This document shows, piece by piece, positions 1 through 6,530 of a DNA stretch of 64,000 nucleotides; position 1 is the stretch's first letter, and each line of letters begins with the position of its first letter. A program made the position numbers and the translations under genes. This DNA comes from Bradyrhizobium sp. WBOS07 (GTDB lineage: Bacteria; Pseudomonadota; Alphaproteobacteria; Rhizobiales; Xanthobacteraceae), in NCBI RefSeq assembly GCF_024585165.1, contig NZ_CP029008.1, positions 1,860,001 to 1,924,000 on the forward strand. The letters are read 5' to 3'. The notes under the pieces are model-generated. The model made no database searches and had not been told where the DNA came from. It saw only the letters and a list, made by a program, of their open reading frames with translations.

Positions 1-1
1 C

Positions 2-751
2 GCGACGTTGAGCGACACGCGGCTCGAGCCGGACCTCGACGATCTGCTCTGGTCGACCGTCAACCTGTTCCACCGAGCCGTCGACCGCATCGGTCGCCAA
101 CTCGACGACAACGAACAGGCGCAACGGAAGAGTCAGCGCGAGCAGGACGGTTCCGAAGTTCGATCCGTCGAACTCGAACGCATCACGGCGGAAGGCACCA
201 CGTTGATCGAGCGACGCAACTGCCTGGAGCTCTTCCGTGACCAAGCCATCGAACGCTTCGAGACTCACACCGGCACATTATGGCGCCCCCGATCGGGATC
301 GCTGGTGAACCACCGCACCCTGACCGCGGCGATGATCGACTCCCGCGACTTCATCGCAGCCAAGCGCCGCGCCGAGACCGAGATCCTGCTGCCCTCAGGG
401 CCAAAGATCGCGCTCACCGGAGGGCTCGACTTCAACGACCACCACCTCATCTGGGATCGTCTCGACAAGGTTCATGCCAAGCATCCCGACATGGTCCTGC
501 TGCATGGCGGCTCCCCGAGGGGGGCCGAACTGATCGCCTCGAAATGGGCGAGCAACCGCAAAGTGGCCCAGATCGCCTTCAAGCCCGACTGGACGAGGCA
601 CGCCAAGGCAGCACCGTTCAAGCGCAACGATGCCATGCTCGAACTCCTGCCGATCGGCGTCATGCACTTCCCGGGCACGGGCATCCAGGACAACCTCGCC
701 GACAAGGCGAAACGGCTCGGCATCCCGGTCTGGATGTTCGGCGGCGCATGA
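2..751 (+). CDS. DUF2493 (SLOG/YspA-like) protein, 5' end cut by the window
   Basis: The reading frame is open to the left edge, so the true start may lie outside; the first usable in-window start is TTG at 8. The N-terminal half (about residues 1-130) is charged and helical. The C-terminal 110 residues look like DUF2493, a Rossmann-like SLOG family thought to bind nucleotide or nucleic-acid ligands: 'ALTGGLDF' near residue 140, then 'LLHGGSPRGAE', 'KPDWTRHAKAA', and a C-terminal 'GIPVWMFGG'. Proteins of this family are common in the backbone of rhizobial ICEs and plasmids. No biochemical role is established, and nothing in the sequence shows the ligand. Confidence 0.8.
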   Translation, partial: ATLSDTRLEPDLDDLLWSTVNLFHRAVDRIGRQLDDNEQAQRKSQREQDGSEVRSVELERITAEGTTLIERRNCLELFRDQAIERFETHTGTLWRPRSGSLVNHRTLTAAMIDSRDFIAAKRRAETEILLPSGPKIALTGGLDFNDHHLIWDRLDKVHAKHPDMVLLHGGSPRGAELIASKWASNRKVAQIAFKPDWTRHAKAAPFKRNDAMLELLPIGVMHFPGTGIQDNLADKAKRLGIPVWMFGGA

Positions 752-891
752 GCGCCGTCTGCTCAACTGAAGTCTTTGAGGCGAAATTGCTCCCGCCGCA
801 ACTCCGCCTCGTTTCAGTCTCATATCCAGAGTTGCGCCGTGGTGGTGGTGGAAGGCGCGACTGGTAGATCTATGCACATGGAGCCACCACC

Positions 892-1341
892 ATGCTCGCT
901 ATTGGGCTTGTTCTCAACACACTCGGCATCGGTCTGTTCTGCTGGGCGATCATTGCGCTTGCCGTGTATGCCCTGCCGTTTTTTGTCGCACTCATTATCG
1001 GGATGATGACGTTTCACAGCGACGCCGGCCTCATTGGCGCCATGCTTATCGCGACGGCCGGCGGTGCGCTGACGCTGGTCCTCGGCCAGGTCGCCTTTGC
1101 TGTTACTCGGTCCTCGGCCTTGCGCATCGCGATCGCAACAGCATTCGCTGTTCCCGCCGCCGTCGCCGGCTATCATGTGGTGTTCGCCGTGTCCAATATC
1201 GGGGTGCCCTCGCTGGCTTGGCGTGAAGTCTTCGCTTCCTTGGGCGCGGTTTGCGTTGGCGGCACGGCGATGACGCGCTTGGTGGTTTTGGCGAAGACCC
1301 GCCCGTTCGAGCCCGATGTGGTGGTGGAGAAACCGTCCTAG
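892..1341 (+). CDS. Small integral membrane protein, unknown function
   Basis: This 149-residue protein is mostly hydrophobic, with about four membrane segments (around residues 5-25, 27-45, 50-75 and 83-105) and a short soluble tail ending 'RPFEPDVVVEKPS'. I recognise no catalytic or binding motif. It starts with ATG shortly after a 'GGAGCC' stretch and stands alone between the DUF2493 gene and the DUF736 gene. Its position suggests an ICE backbone accessory membrane protein, but no function can be assigned from the sequence. Confidence 0.6.
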   Translation: MLAIGLVLNTLGIGLFCWAIIALAVYALPFFVALIIGMMTFHSDAGLIGAMLIATAGGALTLVLGQVAFAVTRSSALRIAIATAFAVPAAVAGYHVVFAVSNIGVPSLAWREVFASLGAVCVGGTAMTRLVVLAKTRPFEPDVVVEKPS

Positions 1342-1918
1342 CCAATTCTTACGGCCGCATGGCCCCAGGGGCGATCGCTTACCGCTGCCATGTCGAATAG
1401 CTTCGTTTCGCGTAGATCGGCGCGGTGAACGGGATGATCGAACTTGAGCGCGGAGATCTCGTCCTGCTCGGAATTCATCGATCAAGCTGCCGACATTCGG
1501 TCTGGCCCACGCAGCCGCGGCAGAACGATCTTATCTCGATCCGTTCTTGGGAGACGATACCGCCTTTTGCAGGAGATTGTTTCTCTTTCCCCGCTGAATC
1601 GTTCACGCCTCTTGTTCATCAAAACCGAGATAGCCACGCTTCTCCAGATATCGTGGTTCAGCACGCGGACGCACGTGGCCTCGTTGATGGCTTGATCTGG
1701 CCGAAGACCGGCTTCGCCTCGATCGTCTGAGCCGCAACGCCGTTGATGCGACTTTCTTCCCCTGGGCTTCGCCCATTCCTCGCGAGGCAAGAAAGTCGCC
1801 ACAACGACGTCCTCCGCTGCGCTCCGGCCCGAGCGGGTGCGTCGCCGATCGTCCTCGGCCCTAGATCGCCATCGAGGCCGCGGTGGTCGCGGGCTCGAAA
1901 CACAACAGGAGAAGTGAC
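1342..1918. other. Gap without a convincing gene, leader of the DUF736 gene
   Basis: About 580 bases have no frame that I recognise. Short open frames exist on both strands (for example + 1444-1695), but they overlap one another, lack family resemblance and have no clear ribosome binding sites. The right third carries the inverted repeat described at 1748-1799 and probably serves as the promoter and leader of the DUF736 gene. A decayed gene cannot be excluded. Confidence 0.4.
1748..1799. repeat. Inverted repeat with 11-bp perfect arms
   Basis: GCGACTTTCTT at 1748-1758 is the exact reverse complement of AAGAAAGTCGC at 1789-1799. The 30-base interior holds a small GGGC-ttc-GCCC hairpin (1764-1774) and the palindrome CCTCGCGAGG (1778-1787). 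It lies 120 bases before the DUF736 start. It could act as an mRNA structure, a protein-binding site or a remnant of a recombination site; the sequence does not decide between these. Confidence 0.55.
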
Positions 1919-2239
1919 ATGGCTAACATCGGTTCTTTCAAGAAGGTCGGTAACGAATTCCAGGGCGAGATCGTCACCCTGAGCCTGAAGGCCAAGGGCG
2001 TCCGCATCGTCGCCGAGACCAACCGCTCCAATGACAACGCCCCCAGCCACCGCATCTATGTGGGCCGGGCGGAGATCGGCGCAGCCTGGTCGAAGCGTTC
2101 CGAGGAAGGCCGCGACTACCTCTCGCTCAAGCTCGACGATCCTTCCTTCAACGCGCCGATCTACGCGAACCTGTTCGACGACGAAGGCGGTGAAGGCTAC
2201 ACCCTGCTCTGGTCGCGGCCGCGCAAGACCGGCGAGTAG
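1919..2239 (+). CDS. DUF736 family protein
   Basis: This 106-residue protein begins 'MANIGSFKKVGNEFQGEI' and continues through 'HRIYVGRAEIGAAW' and 'GYTLLWSRPR', the usual outline of DUF736. The ATG at 1919 is chosen because a clear AGGAGAAG ribosome binding site lies 4-12 bases upstream; longer in-frame extensions have no such site. DUF736 proteins are abundant and highly conserved in alphaproteobacterial ICEs and plasmids, and are often strongly expressed small proteins. No activity is known. Its place at the left of the transfer-control module fits that pattern. A GC-rich hairpin follows the stop codon. Confidence 0.9.
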   Translation: MANIGSFKKVGNEFQGEIVTLSLKAKGVRIVAETNRSNDNAPSHRIYVGRAEIGAAWSKRSEEGRDYLSLKLDDPSFNAPIYANLFDDEGGEGYTLLWSRPRKTGE

Positions 2240-2250
2240 GCCACTTCATC

Positions 2251-2280
2251 AAGCCCCGTCCGGTCTGCCGGGCGGGGCTT
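2251..2280 (+). terminator. Hairpin after the DUF736 gene, likely terminator
   Basis: AAGCCCCG at 2251-2258 pairs with CGGGGCTT at 2273-2280, with further pairing inside (TCCGG with CCGGG). It starts 12 bases after the DUF736 stop codon. The downstream tail (CCCATCCTTCC) is poor in T, so this is a weak match to the classic intrinsic terminator. Confidence 0.5.
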
Positions 2281-2340
2281 CCCATCCTTCCAGGCGTCAG
2301 TGAGCGCGAACCGGCCGCCGGATCGAGCGGGTCGGCTCAA

Positions 2341-2589
2341 TCACTCGGCCTGCCCCCGAGTCCTTTTCTTGGTGCTTGTGGGCGGGCGAGTGAGCAGGTC
2401 GGCGGCCTCGACACCCAGGCTGCGAGCGAGCCGATCGACAACGTCGATACCCGCCGCATAAACGCTTCGCTCGAGTGCGCTGATATAAGTGCGGTCAATT
2501 TCAGCACGATGAGCCAATTCCTCCTGTGACAAACCACGGGCCTGCCGGAGCTTCCGCAAATTGATTGCAAGTATCTCGCGTATATCCAT
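2341..2589 (-). CDS. qseC: XRE/HTH_3 regulator, QseC-like
   Basis: This 82-residue protein is almost only a Cro/C1-type helix-turn-helix: 'LRKLRQARGLSQEELAHRA' forms the first helices and 'RTYISALERSVYAAGIDVV' the recognition part, followed by a short basic tail. It is transcribed divergently from a small DUF2285 gene. In the Mesorhizobium loti symbiosis island ICEMlSymR7A the same arrangement is QseC and QseM: QseC binds operators between the genes, represses qseM and controls its own expression, making a bistable switch on transfer. Size, domain and divergent layout match, and this assignment rests on them. The 146-base intergenic region contains repeats that could be the operators. Confidence 0.7.
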   Translation of the reverse strand: MDIREILAINLRKLRQARGLSQEELAHRAEIDRTYISALERSVYAAGIDVVDRLARSLGVEAADLLTRPPTSTKKRTRGQAE

Positions 2590-2612
2590 ACGCGAGAGGG
2601 CATGTCCTTGAA

Positions 2613-2635
2613 GAGTATTTCACCACGGAGTATTT
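2613..2635. repeat. Direct repeat GAGTATTT, candidate QseC operator
   Basis: GAGTATTT occurs at 2613-2620 and 2628-2635, 15 bases apart, just upstream of qseC. Its position suits regulator binding over the qseC promoter, but a role is only inferred. Confidence 0.35.
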
Positions 2636-2702
2636 TCGACAAAACGCGATCCGGACGGCTTCCGCGACAATTTTGGCGCTTCTGCTCCTTCCTGCCCGCG
2701 TG

Positions 2703-2717
2703 TTAGAAATTGTCTAA
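2703..2717. promoter_or_regulatory. Inverted repeat TTAGA-N5-TCTAA upstream of qseM, candidate operator
   Basis: TTAGA (2703-2707) and TCTAA (2713-2717) form a perfect dyad centred 26 bases before the qseM start codon. Spacing and location suit a site where a QseC dimer blocks the qseM promoter. Binding is not shown. Confidence 0.45.
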
Positions 2718-2735
2718 ACTAAGGCGTGGAGTCTT

Positions 2736-3008
2736 ATGAGGAAGCCGCCGCTCGACCCAGGCGTCGCCGACGCTGCGCCTGCAGATCAAATTCTCACTGC
2801 CTACGATGAGCAGCATGTCGTGACCTACATGCGCCTTCTGCAGGCCGAAAGCCAAGGGGCTGACTGGATGGAAGTCGCTCGAGTGGTGCTGCATATCGAT
2901 CCGGTGCGGGAGCCGGACCGTGCGCGAAGCGCATATCAGAGTCATCTCGCGCGCGCCAAATGGGTGACCGAGCAGGGACGCCTCTTGCGCGGCACCGGCT
3001 CAAAATAG
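2736..3008 (+). CDS. qseM: DUF2285 antiactivator, QseM-like
   Basis: This 90-residue protein has a single DUF2285 domain, with the core 'HVVTYMRLLQAESQGADW' and 'RARSAYQSHLARAKWVTEQG'. An ATG preceded by GGAG is used. In ICEMlSymR7A the small DUF2285 protein QseM binds both the quorum-sensing activator TraR and the excision activator FseA and inactivates them, holding the element in the chromosome in most cells. Its position here, divergent from a small XRE regulator and just upstream of the split fseA-like gene, matches that role well. The alternative is an unrelated DUF2285 regulator, but the context makes that less likely. Confidence 0.72.
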   Translation: MRKPPLDPGVADAAPADQILTAYDEQHVVTYMRLLQAESQGADWMEVARVVLHIDPVREPDRARSAYQSHLARAKWVTEQGRLLRGTGSK

Positions 3009-3076
3009 AAGAAAACCGCCGGCCGGCGACTTGCAGGCAGAACTATTTTCTTTTGCTGATCGGTGGTCATTCCGGT

Positions 3077-3090
3077 GCACCACGTGGTGC
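3077..3090. promoter_or_regulatory. Perfect 14-bp palindrome, candidate LuxR/TraR box
   Basis: GCACCACGTGGTGC is a perfect palindrome in the 165-base region between qseM and the fseA-like gene, 84 bases before the start codon. In ICEMlSymR7A the genes that form fseA are activated by TraR with acyl-homoserine lactone, so a dyad of about this length is expected here. The assignment is inference from position and symmetry. Confidence 0.45.
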
Positions 3091-3173
3091 CAAACTAGGG
3101 GCTTCCTACAACCGCCTCGTTCATACCTATTGCGGCGCAATCGTTGTTAGCAGCGTGCAATGGGGCGGAAGCA

Positions 3174-3945
3174 ATGCCTGAATTCGACTGGCGGTCGCCG
3201 GAATCCTACAAGAGCCTACAAGACGCCGAAATCACCGACATCGCCTGGGAATGTCTCCGCCGCAACGCCGGTTACCGGCGTGAGTACGAGGTGATGATTG
3301 CCAACAGCCCGAACGGCGAAGTGACTGACGAATTCAGGAGGAGGTGGGGCCTCTGCTTTCGCCCATGACCCGCGGCGGTCGTTCGATGAGCAGACGATCT
3401 TTTGGGCGCCTGAGGTTCTAGCGGCGGTCGTTCCGGTCAAGGTTGCCTCGGCCGCCGATCGCAGTTCAGCGCCTCAACCGCTGCTTGACCTTGCAGCAGG
3501 CCAGATGCGCCGCGCCGCCGACGGCTGGCACGCCGTGCTGCGCATCGGTGCAGTGGATCACCGTGTCTGGTCCAAGGATCCACCGGTGCTTGGCGCGTCA
3601 TATGCAGCCGAACTGCCATTTGACGGCGATTTCGGCGCGCGTGCGTATGCAGCCCGCCGGCTGTGGCGCGCGATGAATGGACGCGCACCAGGTCCTGCCT
3701 TTCACCAACTATCTAAACAGCGGCGCGAACGCTTGAGCGCCGCGATCCGTGCGCTTGATGCTCGCAGCGCCGGCGGAAGCTATCGCGTTATCGCCGAAGC
3801 GCTCTTCGGCAAAAAGCGAATCCCCGACCGTGCCTGGAAGACCCATGATCTGCGCAATCGAACAATCCGCTTGGTGCAAGGCGGCCTTGCGTTGATGCGC
3901 GGTGGTTACCGCAAACTTCTGCGGTCCGGGCGCAGGGACGAATAG
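3174..3945 (+). CDS. fseA: Excision activator FseA, two frames joined by +1 frameshift
   Basis: Frame 1 (3174-3368) encodes 64 residues starting 'MPEFDWRSPESYKSL' (DUF6499 type, like Msi172) and ending 'RRRWGLCFRP'. Frame 2, open from 3361 to 3945, encodes a DUF2285 domain (like Msi171) that starts without its own ribosome binding site. A +1 slip at the TTT codon 3357-3359 gives '...RRRWGLCF-AHDPRRSFDEQ', a continuous protein of 256 residues. In ICEMlSymR7A exactly this happens: tRNA-Phe slips from UUU to UUC and fuses msi172-msi171 into FseA, which activates rdfS. The rdfS-like gene lies directly downstream here. It is not a sequencing error or plain pseudogene in my reading, because the slip motif itself is kept. 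Confidence 0.8.
3355..3368 (+). other. Programmed +1 frameshift site (TTT-C)
   Basis: The zero frame reads GGC CTC TGC TTT CGC CCA TGA. Slipping one base at TTT puts tRNA-Phe on TTC (3358-3360), and reading continues GCC CAT GAC in the frame of the downstream DUF2285 domain. The in-frame stop at 3366-3368 gives the short product. The UUU to UUC slip is the mechanism established for FseA of Mesorhizobium loti. Confidence 0.75.
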
Positions 3946-4079
3946 CCCTTCCGGTTGGGGGGTATCGAAAGCGGCCCCCTCCATATTCGGCATCCCCCTC
4001 CGAGATCTTGCTTCTCCATGATGACCGCACACACGCCGGCCTAGCCAGGCGTAGTGCGATGTCCTCCTGGAGTCCTCAA

Positions 4080-4361
4080 ATGCCCGATCCGATGGCCGGT
4101 CTACCACCGCGATTCCTGCGTACACCTGAGGCCGCGCGCTATCTTGGCCTGTCCGGTCGCACGCTCGAGAAGCACCGCACGTACGGTACTGGACCGACGT
4201 ATCGGAAGATCGGCGGACGTGTTGTCTACGCCGTCGATGACCTGAAAGCGTGGGCTGACCGCGGCGCCAAGACGTCGACGTCCGATCCCGGGAAGGGGAC
4301 GGTACTGCCGGCCAAGAAGCAGCCCGCGCTGCGCCCGTATGCGGGCCAGGAACGTCGCTGA
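4080..4361 (+). CDS. rdfS: Recombination directionality factor (excisionase) RdfS-like
   Basis: This is a 93-residue MerR/AlpA-type winged-helix DNA-binding protein: 'RFLRTPEAARYLGLSGRTL' is the helix-turn-helix and 'GTGPTYRKIGGRVVYAVDDL' the wing, followed by a basic, proline-rich tail. ATG at 4080 is chosen because GGAG lies 8 bases upstream; earlier in-frame starts exist. In rhizobial ICEs RdfS bends the attachment sites with IntS to drive excision, and its gene heads the operon that continues into the relaxase genes. It lies directly after fseA, its expected activator, and just before the RepA-like gene, which agrees with that role. Confidence 0.78.
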   Translation: MPDPMAGLPPRFLRTPEAARYLGLSGRTLEKHRTYGTGPTYRKIGGRVVYAVDDLKAWADRGAKTSTSDPGKGTVLPAKKQPALRPYAGQERR

Positions 4362-4383
4362 TTGCCGCGTGAGAGTAGTGACC

Positions 4384-5265
4384 ATGCGGCGCAAACACCA
4401 TTCGGAGCGCGACCAGCTTGAGCTCTTTCGGGCGTTGCCCGGCGATCTTGCGCCGCGCGACGCGCAGGATCTGATGGCGTATCCGTTCTTCTCCCTCGCA
4501 AAGACTAAGCGGATCGTGCCGATCGACTTCCGTGCCGGTGCGATCGCAATTCGTGTCGAAGCCGTGCCGGAACACGGCATGGCGACGATCTGGGATGCAG
4601 ACGTTCTGATCTGGGCCGCGTCCCAGATTGTCGAAGCCCGTGATGCCGGCCTGAAGACGTCGCGCCTGATGGCTGCAACGCCGTATGAAATTCTGACGTT
4701 CGTCGGCCGCGGCACCGGCGCACGCGACTATGATCGGCTGAAGGCGGGTCTCGACAGACTTCAGTCAACGACCGTGCTGACGTCGATCCGTCAGCCGGCA
4801 GAGCGGCGACGGCATCGCTTCTCCTGGATCAACGAGTGGAAAGAGACGGCCGATGCAAATGGCCGCCCATTTGGGATCGAGCTGATCCTGCCGGATTGGT
4901 TCTACGCTGGCGTCATCGATGACGCGCTCGTGCTGACGATTGATCGCGCCTATTTCGAGCTGACGGGCGGACTTGAGAGGTGGCTTTATCGTCTTGTGCG
5001 CAAGCACGGCGGACGCCAGGACGGCGGCTGGAGTTTTGATCTGGTGCACCTCCATGCCAAGTCCGGCATCCTCTCGCCCCTCAAGCACTTTGCTTACGAC
5101 GTGCGCCAGATCGTCCAGCGCCAGACATTGCCCGGTTATCAGCTCGTGCTCACGCGCGACCCTGATGGCACCGAGCGACTGAACTTTGCACCCACGCCTG
5201 TTGATCCCTTAACGGCCCGCTTGCGCCGGCGCGGTCTCATTCCAAATTCGGAGGACAACCTGTGA
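4384..5265 (+). CDS. repA: RepA-like replication initiator (RPA family)
   Basis: This 293-residue protein resembles the replication initiator protein A family of alphaproteobacterial plasmids: 'DLMAYPFFSLAKTKRIVPID' near the N-terminus, 'MATIWDADVLIWAASQI', 'ATPYEILTFVGRGTGARDY' and a winged-helix C-terminal half with 'LERWLYRLVRKHGGRQ'. The ATG at 4384 avoids a 23-base overlap with rdfS that the next upstream start would give. Such genes are frequent in ICEs and suggest that the excised circle can replicate for a time. Three iteron-like repeats follow its stop codon at once. The usual partner parA is not seen downstream. Confidence 0.8.
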   Translation: MRRKHHSERDQLELFRALPGDLAPRDAQDLMAYPFFSLAKTKRIVPIDFRAGAIAIRVEAVPEHGMATIWDADVLIWAASQIVEARDAGLKTSRLMAATPYEILTFVGRGTGARDYDRLKAGLDRLQSTTVLTSIRQPAERRRHRFSWINEWKETADANGRPFGIELILPDWFYAGVIDDALVLTIDRAYFELTGGLERWLYRLVRKHGGRQDGGWSFDLVHLHAKSGILSPLKHFAYDVRQIVQRQTLPGYQLVLTRDPDGTERLNFAPTPVDPLTARLRRRGLIPNSEDNL

Positions 5266-5270
5266 ATCAG

Positions 5271-5335
5271 CTCGTGCTATCGGGGACCGCAACCCTCGTG
5301 CTATCGGGGACCCGATCCTCGTGCTATCGGGGACC
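5271..5335 (+). repeat. Three iterons CTCGTGCTATCGGGGACC, candidate origin
   Basis: The 18-base unit occurs exactly at 5271-5288, 5295-5312 and 5318-5335, with starts 24 and 23 bases apart, close to two helical turns. It begins 5 bases after the RepA-like stop codon. Evenly spaced direct repeats beside an initiator gene are the standard form of a RepA-bound origin, so this may be oriV of the excised element. No protein-coding reading is credible here. Confidence 0.65.
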
Positions 5336-5395
5336 GGAATCGAGCTTAAGAGCTTGTTTCTCCGCGCTTTCCAGCCGCTCTAACTTTACTAACCG

Positions 5396-5412
5396 GAAAT
5401 CCTTCGGATTTC
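5396..5412 (+). terminator. Hairpin GAAATCC-TTC-GGATTTC after the iterons
   Basis: A perfect 7-bp stem closes a three-base loop and is followed by TTCTAACGG. It may end transcription of repA or be part of the origin. The T tract is too short to be sure. Confidence 0.4.
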
Positions 5413-5554
5413 TTCTAACGGAGCAGGCCGAAAGCGGCGTCGATGGCGCTCGGCAACGGCAGTCCGACAGGCCAGCCTGCCTTTGCAGGCGATACACACT
5501 CTCGACCGAGCCCCAAGCTCACGGCTGCCAGCCCCAGCGTCCGGGAGCCGCCGC

Positions 5555-6019
5555 ATGAGCGATCTCACGGAAGTGGAAGTGTTGTGGCTCGAGAAGCGCA
5601 TCGAAAACCGCATTCGGTTCGGTCGCATTGTCGGGGAACGGAAGCTTGATCGCCATCGGCGTGTCCTGTCATTCGCGCCAGGCAGCATCTTTGCCTTCGT
5701 CCGGTGGACCTCCAACGACTTTGGCACGATCATTTCGCGCATCGACATCTTGCGCGCGGTCGCACTGGGACAGCGCTGCTCGACCGTTCCTTATGTGACG
5801 CCCGGCGGTGAGATTCTGCTGCGCCTGTCCGGCTGGCCGAAGGTCGAGCGCGTGCTGCAGATGATCGATGCCGTTGAGGCGCTCGGCGTCGATCCGGCTG
5901 ATGTCGCTCCCGACCATTGGCATCACGTTCACAACCGTCTGTCCGTTAATGAAAACCCGCGCCCGTATACGAAAGCGCGCCATCAGGCCTGGCTCCATCG
6001 CCAAAGGGTGATGCGATGA
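5555..6019 (+). CDS. DUF2840 family protein
   Basis: This 154-residue protein starts 'MSDLTEVEVLWLEKRIENRI' and shows the DUF2840 outline, with 'FVRWTSNDFGTIISRIDIL' in the middle and 'ENPRPYTKARHQAWLHRQ' at the end. DUF2840 genes sit between parA and traF in many alphaproteobacterial ICEs; the function is unknown. The gene overlaps the traF start by 4 bases (ATGA), showing translational coupling. A parA gene would be expected just upstream but is missing; only about 220 bases separate this gene from the iterons. Confidence 0.85.
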   Translation: MSDLTEVEVLWLEKRIENRIRFGRIVGERKLDRHRRVLSFAPGSIFAFVRWTSNDFGTIISRIDILRAVALGQRCSTVPYVTPGGEILLRLSGWPKVERVLQMIDAVEALGVDPADVAPDHWHHVHNRLSVNENPRPYTKARHQAWLHRQRVMR

Positions 6020-6528
6020 CGGGCCGCCTACCGATGCTGGCCGTGACGATTGGGGTCGCTGCTGCGCTCATCGCGACGATCGTCCTGGAGCCGATTCCGC
6101 TATACATCTGGAACGCATCCGCGAGCGTGCCGATCGGTCTCTACCGCCTCCGACCGGCGGACCAATTCCAAGTTACTGAATTGGTCGCCGTGCAGCCGCC
6201 GGAGCCGCTCGCGACCTTCCTCGATTTGAACGGCTATTTGCCCATTGGCGTGCCCATGCTGAAGCGCGTGCTCGCCCTTCCGGGGCAGAGTGTTTGCAGA
6301 ACCGGCCTCACGATTTCGGTCGACGAGGTCGCGGTGGGCGAGGCGAAGGACCGCGACGGACGCGGCCGGCCGCTGCCGAAATGGCAGGGCTGCCGCGTCG
6401 TCGGCGACGGCGATCTGTTTCTGATGAACTGGCAGTCGGACGACTCTCTTGATGGCCGGTATTTTGGATTTCTTCCGGCATCCAGCGTGATCGGCCGTGC
6501 GATGCCGGTGTGGACGTGGGAGGGGTGA
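6016..6528 (+). CDS. traF: TraF-like conjugative signal peptidase (S26)
   Basis: This 170-residue protein has one N-terminal membrane anchor (residues 7-30) and the S26 peptidase motifs: the Ser box 'SASVPIGLYRL', with Ser about residue 37, and the Lys box 'PMLKRVLALPG', with Lys about residue 86. TraF-type peptidases process and cyclise the TrbC pilin in RP4-like systems; the pilin gene here is trbC at 14574. The gene overlaps DUF2840 upstream and is followed within 2 bases by a lytic transglycosylase, so the three form one transcription unit for pilus assembly. Confidence 0.88.
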   Translation: MTGRLPMLAVTIGVAAALIATIVLEPIPLYIWNASASVPIGLYRLRPADQFQVTELVAVQPPEPLATFLDLNGYLPIGVPMLKRVLALPGQSVCRTGLTISVDEVAVGEAKDRDGRGRPLPKWQGCRVVGDGDLFLMNWQSDDSLDGRYFGFLPASSVIGRAMPVWTWEG

Positions 6529-6530
6529 TC

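Noticed and set aside
820..1485. 221-codon minus-strand frame over the membrane protein gene
   Set aside because: Antisense shadow of the hydrophobic gene at 892; composition is charged and without a family pattern.
3174..3945. Plain frameshifted pseudogene
   Set aside because: The slip motif TTTC, the exact +1 relation and the intact neighbours rdfS and qseM fit the known programmed frameshift better than decay.
5262..5558. Open frame with repeated 'LVLSGT' following repA
   Set aside because: It is the translation of the three iterons and the noncoding sequence after them; no family resemblance. The repeats are better read as DNA sites.
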